A stretch of DNA of 15,180 nucleotides. It comes from Chloromonas sp. AAM2. Taxonomy: Eukaryota; Chlorophyta; Chlorophyceae; Chlamydomonadales; Chlamydomonadaceae. Both the position numbers and the translations under genes were made by a program. Where the stretch lies: NCBI GenBank assembly GCA_004335635.1, contig QAXH01002825.1, positions 56,439 through 71,618 on the forward strand, given 5' to 3'. This document shows positions 7,006 to 14,949 of this stretch, one piece after another; position 1 is the stretch's first letter, and each line of letters opens with the position of its first letter. A model generated the notes under the pieces. It saw nothing but the letters and a program-made list of their open reading frames with translations. It ran no database searches and was not told the origin of the DNA.

Positions 7006-9397
7006 ATGGCGGAAGACGTTGCGATGGCCATGGCGGCCGAGGCGCCTCCTGTTGAGGATTCCCAGTCGAACCAGGCGCAGCTGAAGCAACAGCCGGACCA
7101 GGCGCAGAGAACCAAAGGGAAAATAGTGCAAAAGAAGCGGGGCCGAGGGGCTGCGGCTGTGCAGGAGGAGGTGCCTCTCACTGCCAGCCAGGCAGAGCAT
7201 GTCCGCATTGTTCGGGTGAGTGTGCTCACAGGTGAACCATGCTTGGAAGCTGATCTGTGGGGATACTCGATTGTTGGGGTCTGAAATGCCATTGGGATCT
7301 TGGATACCTGATCCTGTGCTGCCCATGTGTGTGACGTGCGAGTATTTGGACTCACAGCAGAATTGATCATTGAAGGCATGTGCTTGCGTACACGAGCTGT
7401 CAGCATCAGCACACAAGCTGGCCAGGCATTTTCAGCAGGTGCTCCCTGCCAGCATTGCCATACTAGATTCACGCAAACACACAGTCAAACATTCATGCAA
7501 ACAATCAAACATTCATGCAAACATACCAAAAGACGTGTTTACATTGTAGGTGGATGCCAAGCGTGATGGCGCCGGCGAGGAGCGCGCCTCTCCAACTATT
7601 CTGCTGTCCAAGGTTGGCAAAGCACCACAGCTGCAGCTATCTGATGACCGCCTATCCGTGACAGGCTCTAAGGGCTACCGCACTGTGAGGGCCACACACG
7701 GGGCGTACAGAGGGGGCACATGGTACTGTGAGGTCACAGTCACCCGCCTGGGGCCCACAGGACATGTGCGCTTGGGGTGGTGCACAGCCAAAGCTGAGCT
7801 GCAAGCGCCAGTAGGGTTTGACACCTTTGGTTTTTGCTACCGGGACGTGGATGGCAGCAAGGTGACGGATGGCTTGAGACAGCCGTACGGCAAGGCGTAC
7901 AAGGAGGGAGACGTGGTAAGAGAGCTTTTTAGCATGAACAAGCAGCAGGATGGGAGGCCTTTTGGATGCAAGATGCAACTGGAGACCATGAGCTTGCCGC
8001 ATGTGAAGATGTTATGTCGTGCAGCATGGCTCACTTTGTTGACCAAATAAACCGCGAGTGTGCCGTTTGTGCATGCTGGCATCTGTGGTGCAGCATTGTG
8101 AGGCCCACAGCTTGTCGTGTCCTCCTTGTTGGCGCTCCAGATTGGCCTCCTGCTCCACATGCCTGACGGGGGCAGGCCGTTCGAGGTGCTTGACCGCGCA
8201 GTGGGGCGCTACAAGGGCAGCCTGTACCTGGTGGCGGAGCCGCCTGCCGACCCTCAGCCGCTGCAGGCAAGCACACGGGCATGTCCGGGCCAGCGGGCAG
8301 CTTGAGTGTGCACGCTCAATTTTAGCTGCTCCTCGCAGCCCCATTCAATTGGCGCTGCTATCCCTATGTACTATTTGCACGTCGGCAGCTCCACAGTCCA
8401 GTTGAACACATGTAGCTATCCAGCTGAGCTGACCAGTGACTTGCAGCCCCTTGCTTTTCTGAAAAATCCCTGTTATCTGAGTTTTACCCATGCACAATGC
8501 TGTTTGCCTTCAGCCAACCTCTGCAGCACTGGTACAGCATTGTGTAAACACACAGGCTGTTGATCTGCAAGCCCAGGTGTTCTTGTGGCCTTAATCAGAA
8601 ACACTTTGTTGCGCTGCATAAACGTTTGGAGCAGTGTGGTACTGTCAGTTGTGATACTCACCTGCATTACATGCCTGTGACGCTGGCGGACCCTTGGCAT
8701 AACATGTCTGATCTGTTCACTGCCCTTTTGTTCAGGGCAGCAGCATTGCCTTCACCCTCAATGGCGAGCTCCAGGGAGTGGCCTACTCCGACATACTGGA
8801 GGGCACCTACTATCCAGCTGCATCTCTCTACACCATGCCAAGCCAGGCTGACGGCGCCACTGCCACCTTCAACTTCGGCCCAACGTTCAAACACCCAATC
8901 CCGGAGGTAAGGTCTGTAGGAGGAACACCTGGCAGACATGGGCAACAATTTTCACACAACTCTCACAGCAGCCAAACGTATGCACTGATGCAGGCAGCCT
9001 GGTAGATTTGTCACAGTGGCCTGCTACACTGTTGTCTTTCCGGCAAAACAGGCATGCCAGAGATGGCTCTCCTTTTGACAAGCTTTGACAATGCTAGAAG
9101 CCATGTGCCGTCTGTATGCTTTCACATTGTACACCTACTCTTTACCCAGCATATGGCACTGCCCTTGCCGCCAGTGTTGCCTAGCATTGAGCTGGCGTGC
9201 TACAGCTGTAAGCTTTCCTGACGTCTCAGACTGAGTTGGCGCTGCTGTTTGCGTGTGGCTTGCAGTTGGAGGGGTGTCCTGCCGCACAGCCCTGCTGCCT
9301 CTTGCCCAAGTCAATGGGCCCCACCGCCACTGTCAAGCCAGAAGCCCCAGCATCTGCACCCAGGGACCCACGCATTCAGCCCATGGACACCGCCTAA
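7006..9397 (+). CDS. ASH2: ASH2/TRAUCO-like SPRY-domain subunit of the COMPASS H3K4 methyltransferase complex
   Basis: Five exons: 7006-7215, 7550-7915, 8141-8266, 8736-8906 and 9266-9397. All join in phase 0, giving 334 residues. Residues 1-70 are low complexity with a basic patch, QKKRGRG (42-48), a likely nuclear signal. Residues from about 85 to 285 form the split SPRY domain, with GTWYCEV, VRLGW, GFDTFGFCYRDVDGSKV, YKEGDV|IGLLLHMPDG, YKGSLYLV, GVAYSDILEGTYYPAASLY and FNFGPTF. Family knowledge: ASH2 binds RbBP5 through SPRY and is needed for H3K4 methylation. No PHD/winged-helix region is present, as in plant homologues. Introns 1, 2 and 4 are GT-AG; intron 3 is GC-AG (CAG|GCAAGC). The last exon (43 residues, P-rich) is less certain, because no DPY30-binding helix is obvious there. 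TOM6 lies 63 bp upstream. Confidence 0.88.
7481..7520. repeat. 20-bp direct repeat, 2 copies, in ASH2 intron 1
   Basis: Two adjacent 20-bp copies of ACA(G/A)TCAAACATTCATGCAA at 7481-7500 and 7501-7520, differing at one base and followed by a partial third (ACA). They end about 30 bp before the 3' splice site at 7548-7549. Confidence 0.85.
8267..8735 (+). other. ASH2 intron 3 with a GC donor
   Basis: A 469-nt intron whose 5' boundary is CTGCAG|GCAAGC and whose 3' boundary is TTGTTCAG|GGC. A GC donor after CAG and before AAG is the usual non-canonical form, with compensating strong base pairing to U1. The alternative GT after TACCTG (about 8230) would delete the conserved linker between YKGSLYL and GSSIAF. 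The frame on both sides is phase 0. Confidence 0.75.
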
Positions 9398-9697
9398 ACT
9401 GCAATTGGGTCTGTTTTTATAGCTGCGATGGCGCTAAGCCTGTAGCTGAAGTAGCTGGCTTTGTACATGCACGTGGCCACACAGACGATCTGCTGATTGG
9501 CAGCCTGCTTTCAATCATCTGATGATATGTTAAGAAGACCATGTGTATCGAAGCATTCAACCACATTGTGTTAAGTTGTTTTGCACCATTTCAACCAAAC
9601 GTTTCTGCCTGGACCATGCTTAAATGGGTTAGGCTGAGCCTGTGTCCTTGATGTAGGTTTTGCCAAGTGTCGTTGGAGTCAGGAATCACCCTGGCAC

Positions 9698-9702
9698 TGT
9701 AA
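9698..9702 (+). terminator. candidate TGTAA polyadenylation signal for ASH2
   Basis: TGTAA on the plus strand, 300 nt after the ASH2 stop codon. It is the first such motif in this direction after the stop and is the poly(A) signal type common in chlorophytes. Further TGTAA motifs follow near 10017 and 10838, so the real end is uncertain. Confidence 0.4.
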
Positions 9703-9755
9703 ACTGTGACAACGTTCATCACAGCTGGCCCCTGCTGTGCTTCAACTTTTGGGGT

Positions 9756-9805
9756 CTGGGTCAGCTTGCTGGTTGTTAGGTTGCATGTGCAACAAGCTGA
9801 CCCAG
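9756..9805. repeat. hairpin with 13-bp perfect stem
   Basis: CTGGGTCAGCTTG at 9756-9768 is the exact reverse complement of CAAGCTGACCCAG at 9793-9805. The 24-nt interior contains its own small palindrome, TTGCATGTGCAA (9781-9792). It sits about 360 nt downstream of ASH2 and could lie in its 3' untranslated region. It could be a small-RNA precursor-like fold, a MITE remnant or chance; only the structure is certain. Confidence 0.8.
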
Positions 9806-10211
9806 CCACGAACTGGCGCTTACTTGTCCACCTGCCTTCTTGCGTGGCTGGCTGCATGACTTCAGGAGTTGAACAGCTGTCCGCAATATCTTGAAGGAAC
9901 ACCGAGTTCATAACAAAGAACTTATCACTGTCGTGATCCCAGGCACATGCGGATACACAGATGTGCACCAACTATGCTCAAAGAGGCATCAACTGCGGCC
10001 AAAGTCCGACGCAGAATGTAAATATGGAACTCTAGTACAAACGGGTTATGAGTTGGGAGCTGCTGCCCTGGCCCCGCATGCTCAAACGTTCACACCTACC
10101 GCAGTAGAAATGCAGAACACTTGGTATGCAGCTAAAGCTCTAAGCACAAACCATCAAAGGCCTTTCATTTCATAGCAGGCAATCACAAGTTGCAAAGCCA
10201 AAAAAAGCCAA

Positions 10212-10291
10212 AAAAAGAAGTTTATGGCGGGAACACAGGTCGTTCTAGTATCAGATGCAAGAATTGTCCCAGAACTGGCAAACTTCTTTTT
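10212..10291. repeat. palindromic dispersed element, copy 1
   Basis: AAAAAGAAGTTT (10212-10223) and AAACTTCTTTTT (10280-10291) are perfect 12-bp inverted repeats around a 56-nt interior. The right part of the interior contains the word GTCCCAGAACTGGCAAAC (10266-10283), which recurs at 11453-11470 and, inverted, near 12799-12816. The copies share a T-rich tract directly after this word. Confidence 0.75.
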
Positions 10292-11421
10292 CTTCTTCTT
10301 CTTTTTGTTGACATGTCACATTTCTGGCACAATGGTGGCCGACGGCTGCAACACAAGCAGGGGCTGCGTCAGGTCAAGTTCGACCTGGTTGACAACTGCC
10401 AGTGAGAGAACTCTTGCAACGTTGCGCAGCCTGTTAGGGGTCAGCATGAGAAAGGAATTTGATCCTTTGATATCAAGCCGAGACCAGGTATCCAAGTGCA
10501 AACTCGGGCAACGCATTGTTCTAGCAATTCAACCACAATGCCAGTGCCGGTCGAATAGCCGACAATCACGTCTCTATCTACGTGCTGATTGGATTTACCC
10601 ACGCTTGCTCTTGCTGTTTGGTAGTCTGTCACCGGGGCCCTTCCTTTCCAGAAGCTTCGAAATCAGGGACATGAGAGGTACAAGGACTACCAGACCTGCA
10701 TAATGACGCACGAAACATGCAGCATGGTTGCAGCTGACTGATGTCCTCCCCAACCTTGAAGGAAACACAGGAGTGGCATTTGCCCATGCCTGCCCATGCC
10801 TGCTTACCCCATGCCTCGATGCGTACTTGTTATGTTCTTGTAACCCCATCCTCGCACAACTGGCTGTTATCATCTAGTAGGCGTGTCTTATCAAAATAGG
10901 TTTGCAGGGCAAACCGGTATTTTTGGGAAACTTGGTATTTTCATGCCGTGCTGCCATAGTCTCTGTCCAGAAGGCCTTGTTTAACGAAGCAAAGGTGTTT
11001 GTCGGATTGTGGACATGAGGTGCCCTTGTGTGTGTCGATGTCTCAGAGCATAACCATTTTTTGCAGTGTAAAATGCTACGTACGAATGCCTGCCAGTACG
11101 CCATTTCAATTGAACTTCTGCGTTCTTTGCTAATTGTGCCTTAAAGTTGCCTTCTGTTGCTCGGGGTTGGTTAGGACGGTGTCCAGCCTCGTCACTTGCA
11201 TGGCTTGCCAGCGTTCGCGCTTGGTGCATGTGGGCCCCCTGATGTAATCAATACATCCTATGTACATACTTGCCCAGCGCTTGCGGTAGCAGCCGTTTCA
11301 TTGCATGGATCTTATGCCATGTCTCAGTGCAGGACTGTTGAAGCCTCAGTTTGGCAGGGCGGTGAACTTAACACTACATGCAGCAAGCGAAGCCCAGCAC
11401 AGCTCACTCAGCTCCGGGTTG

Positions 11422-11479
11422 GCAAAATGTGCCAGTGTTGTTCCTGGAAACTGTCCCAGAACTGGCAAACATTTTTTTC
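11422..11479. repeat. palindromic dispersed element, copy 2
   Basis: Contains GTCCCAGAACTGGCAAAC followed by ATTTTTTT. The left part, AAAATGTGCCAGT, is a near-perfect reverse complement of the right part, ACTGGCAAACATTTT, so the copy folds on itself around a centre with TTCCTGGAA. It matches copies 1 and 3 over the core word and the flanking T tract. Confidence 0.7.
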
Positions 11480-11542
11480 CAATGCAGCATAGCTACCTGG
11501 CAAAGAGCAGGCGTTGACAGGCGTACATCAGCATTACGTCAT

Positions 11543-11700
11543 AAAAAAACAGTGGCGCAAGTGGCCAAAAACAGTGGCGATAGTGGCTACCGGCAAGTAG
11601 TGCCGCAAGTGGCTATAAACAGTGACAACTGATAGTGTGACATGGTGAGTGACAATTGATATTGTTCTTGCGCCACTCTTGCGTCACTGCCTTTTTGATT
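11543..11700. repeat. imperfect inverted-repeat element with AGTGGC repeats
   Basis: AGTGGCGCAAG (11551-11561) is the exact reverse complement of CTTGCGCCACT (11667-11677). Outside these, A-rich CAGTGGCG and CACTGCCTTTTTG sequences are also roughly complementary. The left half is a degenerate AGTGGC/CAAGTGGC tandem repeat. The centre has a direct repeat, AGTGACAA(C/T)TGATA, at 11621-11634 and 11648-11661. It resembles a small non-autonomous mobile-element remnant, but no target-site duplication was recognised. Confidence 0.55.
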
Positions 11701-11852
11701 TGAGTTAACTCTTTTTATAGTTCAAGCAGCAGCTGGCTTTTGCTCACTCGTGGCCTGCTGTAATCCAGTATAGAATTCCAACTCCACTACCATCCGGTTT
11801 GCCTCCACAGAACGTGCAACTGGTCGTAAGCAAGGCTGCAGCGCTGCCGCCC

Positions 11853-13233
11853 TTATTTTTGCGATTGTTTGTAGTTCTTCACGTCCAAAATAACCGTACC
11901 ACACATTTCGCACAGCCCTGCACAGTGGCAACAGGCAAGCACACCAATTGTGCGCCTCAACCTCTTGTTGGCGTCTGGCGCCTGTTGACTGGTGTGTGGC
12001 GCCTGTTGACTGGTGTGTGGCGCCTGTTGACTGGTGTGTGGCAAGCGCATTGGCTTGTGGATTGAAGGTGGCACGTGCGCTGTGTTGAGTTGTGCAGATA
12101 CTGTTTTATTTTCTGCCAAGGCATGTGTGGGTCGTACGTTGAGTGAAGGGCCAGAATCTCAAGCTTGTGAAAGTACTACGCCATGCCTTGATCCCGCTAT
12201 GCAGACCTTGCCATCATTCTGCAGTTTGCATTGACGTGCAAAACACACCCCTGGAAAAGCTGTCTGTGGGCTTCACCTTCGGTCCCGAATTCATGTGCAA
12301 GAAGACACACCTTTTTTGTATGCACAGGAGTGGCAGTACTGGTGGTCCGGCTTGCTGATGCTCTGCTTGCATGATTTACACTTGCTTATGCTGTAGGGTG
12401 TGAATCTGCATGACAATGTGGCAGAGCAGTGCTTGGCGATGTCAAGCTTTGCCAACCTGTGCTTCTTTCGTGCACGCATGGCCACATGCATGCATGCACA
12501 AACATGGCAGAAACGACTTGGCTGCTGCATAGGAAAGCTGTATGCGTACACATCCAGCTAGCCATGCTGTGGAGGGTCTACCATCCGGCTAGCCTTCCTG
12601 CTTCTGTCCTGCCCCATTATGCCATAGCACCCATGTGCCTAACCTGTTTTTCTTTTGTAGCAGCTTGTTTTCTCCAACCTTGACCTTGCCGCTGCTAATG
12701 GTGTTGGATGCTCCATCCTTCCATTTGTCTGGACAGGCCACCTGCGGGCTAGCAGCATGTGCGTGATTCAAGCATGCATCATCCCCAAAAAACAGATGTT
12801 TGCCAGTTCTGGGACAATTCCTGGACTAGGCAGTTTTCCAGATGTGGTTTTTGCCCGCTGTGTGCATGTACCACCCTGACGAGTTCACCACGAGTTAATC
12901 ACCTGTGTGAATGCATCATACCCACCCACTGTGAGCATGCATCACACCGACCCATTGTGAGCATGCATTACCCCGACCCTCCCAACCCGCTGTGTGCATG
13001 CACCCTCCCGACCTGCTGTGTGCATGCACCTTCCCTGCCCGCTGTGTGCATGCACCCTCCCTGCCCGCTGTGTGCATGCACCCTCCCTGCCCGCTGTGTG
13101 CATGTATCCTCAGAGTTTGTGTGCATGCATTATCCCGGCCCGCTGTGAGCATGCATCCTTCCGCATCATCGCAGCCCTGAGTCATGCGCCCACGCACCGG
13201 GTCGAGCTTTTTCTCGCACTTGCCGCACACCAT
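11853..13233 (-). CDS. CRIPT: CRIPT family protein, cysteine-rich, 97 aa
   Basis: Four exons on the minus strand: 13233-13198, 12741-12644, 12405-12311 and 11917-11853. All introns are GT-AG and the total is 294 nt including TAA. The protein begins MVCGKCEKKLDP and contains PDKWKDGASNT, GENKLLQKKNRFTPY, a CKSC/CHSC cysteine set with CAYKKG, and CEMCGTVILDVKNYKQSQK. Cysteines at 3, 6, 54, 57, 69, 72, 79 and 82 form four CxxC pairs, expected to bind zinc. The length matches the family (about 100 residues). Family knowledge: CRIPT binds the PDZ domain of PSD-95 in animals through its last residues and has been found in the human minor spliceosome. Here the C-terminus ends in QSQK, so the animal PDZ ligand is absent. 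A role in splicing or zinc-dependent assembly is inference. Introns 1 and 3 contain minisatellites. It diverges from CASP. Confidence 0.92.
11976..12038. repeat. 21-bp minisatellite, 3 copies, in CRIPT intron 3
   Basis: Three exact copies of a 21-bp unit beginning TGGCGCCTGTTGACTGG and ending TGTG, starting at 11976, 11997 and 12018, with a partial fourth (TGGC) at 12039. They lie within the 393-nt CRIPT intron 3 (11918-12310). The identity of the copies points to recent expansion. Confidence 0.95.
12780..12850. repeat. palindromic dispersed element, copy 3 (inverted), in CRIPT intron 1
   Basis: Contains the inverted core word GTTTGCCAGTTCTGGGAC (about 12799-12816), preceded by an A-rich tract and followed by AATTCCTGGAC. 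On the other strand this matches copies 1 and 2, including the T tract after the core. The right flank (TTTTCCAGATGTGGTTTTT) is a degraded complement of the left flank. Confidence 0.65.
12905..13160. repeat. 26-bp minisatellite, about 10 copies, in CRIPT intron 1
   Basis: GCATG-type anchors fall at 12909, 12935, 12961, 12996, 13022, 13048, 13074, 13100, 13123 and 13149, mostly 26 bp apart. The unit reads TGTGTGCATGCACCCTCC followed by CTGCCCGC. The central copies (about 12990-13110) are nearly identical and the edges are degenerate, as in an array expanding from the middle. Long open frames on both strands here are artefacts. The TGTGTGCATG core is shared with the 19-bp array of PRP39 intron 4. 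Confidence 0.95.
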
Positions 13234-13520
13234 AGGAGGATGTCTCTGCTGTGCAAGGCTAGGACTGCAGGTTTTCTTGCTTGCCGAGCTGAGCTCGAAG
13301 GCCGAACTCAAGCGATGTTTGATTGAGGCTCTTAACTGAAAGAGTTAAAGAGTTGGCAAGGTTCTGATAGGGTGAAATGGCTTCTTTTCTTTTTTGCTTC
13401 AAACCCTAACGACTAGAACCGCCAGACTTTTCTTGCATGACTTGAGTATCACAGTAACTCTGGTAAGCATTACTGGTTTGGCTCCAACAGCATTACCCTT
13501 GGCCTCGATCTCGCCTGCTC
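13234..13520. promoter_or_regulatory. bidirectional promoter region of CRIPT and CASP
   Basis: 287 bp lie between the CRIPT start codon (minus) and the CASP start codon (plus). The region contains an AGAGTTAAAGAGTT direct repeat (about 13340-13353), a CT-rich stretch and a telo-box-like AAACCCTAA. An upstream non-coding exon of CASP is possible, since AG acceptors occur near 13490. No clear TATA box was seen. Confidence 0.55.
13401..13409 (+). promoter_or_regulatory. telo-box-like AAACCCTAA upstream of CASP
   Basis: A single AAACCCTAA about 112 bp before the CASP start codon, directly after a T/C-rich stretch. In land plants this interstitial telomere-repeat word is a known promoter element of many housekeeping genes. 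A nine-base word can occur by chance, so function is inference. Confidence 0.3.
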
Positions 13521-14949
13521 ATGGTGGAGTCAGGTGGTGGCCCTATGGAGGGCAACGCTTCCACTCTGTCAACATGTTGCAAGGCTTGGGTGGATGTGGA
13601 TCTGGAGACCATGCGTGTCAAGCTGGATGACACTGGGCTACGCATCGCTGAGTTTCAAGAGGAGGCCATGCAGAACAGACGGAAGCTGGCAGAGGCCACC
13701 CGTGAGTTCAAGAAGGCAGCAGGCGATACACCAGTGAAGGGGCTTGGGCCATTGCTCAAGCAGTATCAAGAGGAAATAGACCGGCTCACGAAACGCTGCA
13801 AGCATGGAGAGACAGCCTTCTTGGAGGTGTATCAGAAGCTTTATGAAGCACCAGACCCAGCCCCTGCGCTAGCCATTGCCTTTGAGACAGCATCGCGCGT
13901 AGCCGAGTTGGAGGCACAAAGCAAGAAGCTGTCTGCTGAGCTGTCGGACTACAAAGAAGAAGCCGCATCCATCAAGAATCAAGATTTAACCATCCGCAGG
14001 CTCGAGGATAAGATAAGGGGGTTGGAGGCGGCTTTAGAGGAGAAGGGATTGGAGCTCGACGAAGTGCGGGTGCAAGCAGTGGCGGAAGCGGACGCGGCGC
14101 GCATGGCGCAGATGCAAGAGCGCGAAACGCAGCTGACGACCATGCTTGGCGAAGCACAAGCCAGCCTTGCGGCCATGCAGAAGTTGCACACAGCCACACA
14201 GAACCAGCTGTTCGCGATGCAATCCCAAGGGGAAGAGGAAAGGATAGGCAGGCAGACCGAGCTCGACCTTGCATCTGCAGAGCTCGAACGCGCTCAGGAG
14301 CGACTCATGGCTCTTGAACGCGAAAAGCAGAACCTGCAGCAGAAGCTTGTGTCCAGCAGCGGCACCGCAGAACAGCCGACGCAGGAGTCTGTGGACCAGC
14401 CGGACGGCGCGGGGCACGGGATGGCGGGCGTGGGCCCCGGCAGTGCGGCGGAGGAGAACTTGCGGCAAGAGCTGCATACTCAGCGCGAGGTGGCTGCACG
14501 ACTCAGGCTGGAGGTGAGGCCCTTCGCTGTGGTTCACAGCAGGCTTTTCCCGGACAGCTACCCTGCACCCTGGAAGTGTAATGGACGCAGCAAGGGTGAC
14601 TAGTCATTAGTGACTTGGTAGCTGCTCGTAAGGCTACAAGATAAGGCTTATATTTAGGCGTCATGGTACCAGGATAAGGAGGGGTAATGTGAGGCTCAAG
14701 CCGGGGGTGGTGCCAGATGGGGATAGTCAACGGGTACGCACTCTACATTGCTCAATGGCCTCAACAAGCAAACCAGGCTCCCTTGCATGTGGTTGCCATG
14801 TTCAGGTGACCAGCTTGCGGCGAGACCTAGACCAGGCCCACAGCATGTGGGAGGCGCGGGTCGAGGGCCTCAAGGCGTCCCTGCAGGCCACGGAACAGCA
14901 TGCACGCGCACTGGAACAGCAGCTGGCCATGCGACCGACCAATCAAATG
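13521..14949 (+). CDS. CASP: CASP-like Golgi coiled-coil protein (CUX1-alternatively-spliced-product homologue), 5' part
   Basis: Two exons are visible, 13521-14513 and 14806-14949, both ending in phase 0 (331 and 48 codons). The gene then enters an intron and leaves the window. The protein is almost wholly coiled coil from about residue 30. Conserved CASP motifs appear in order: DDTGLRIAEFQEE, NRRKLAEATREFKKA, QYQEEIDRLTKRCKHGE, FLEVYQKLYEAPDPAPAL, NQDLTIRRLEDKIRGLE, MQKLHTATQNQLF, ERAQERLMALEREK and, at the end, AMRPTNQM, expected to continue into VDDLRRKV-like sequence. Family knowledge: CASP is a golgin with a C-terminal transmembrane anchor that takes part in Golgi tethering and retrograde transport. 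That anchor would lie beyond the window. The start at 13521 is the first in-frame ATG before the conserved part; an extra upstream exon is possible, because the usual FW motif is replaced by CCKAW. Confidence 0.88.
14514..14805 (+). other. CASP intron 1
   Basis: A 292-nt GT-AG intron, CTGGAG|GTGAGG to TGTTCAG|GTGACC. Reading on from exon 1 meets a stop at 14601-14603, and the upstream frame into exon 2 is accidental. The joined protein reads RLRLE then VTSLRRDLDQ. Confidence 0.85.

Larger units (their letters stand above)
9398..11852. other. gene-poor convergent spacer between ASH2 and CRIPT
   Basis: About 2.45 kb between two converging genes. The longest open frame (10224-10703, plus, 159 codons) contains a dispersed palindromic element and a poly-Phe run from a TTC/TTT tract, and resembles no family. 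The stretch holds a poly(A) candidate (9698-9702), a 13-bp stem hairpin (9756-9805), two copies of a dispersed palindromic element, an imperfect inverted-repeat element (11543-11700) and short direct repeats such as GCCCATGCCT near 10785-10800. I could not support any gene here. Confidence 0.6.

Noticed and set aside
9253..9522. Alternative frame as the last ASH2 exon
   Set aside because: It would need an extra exon to shift phase. The direct GAG|TTG join keeps phase 0 and stops at 9397 with a tail of similar composition. The choice remains the least certain part of the ASH2 model.
10604..10690. Possible minus-strand exon (LVVLVPLMSLISKLLER) flanked by AG and GT
   Set aside because: It has plausible splice signals, but no neighbouring exon or family could be found, so a gene is not supported.
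10224..10703. 159-codon plus-strand open frame as a gene
   Set aside because: It contains the dispersed palindromic element and a poly-Phe run from a TTC/TTT tract, shows no recognisable domain, and minus-strand frames are equally open.
12759..13326. Open frames on both strands with CMHP or CTQ-type repeats
   Set aside because: They are products of the 26-bp array. Only the short MVCGKCEKKLDP piece at 13233-13198 is real, as CRIPT exon 1.
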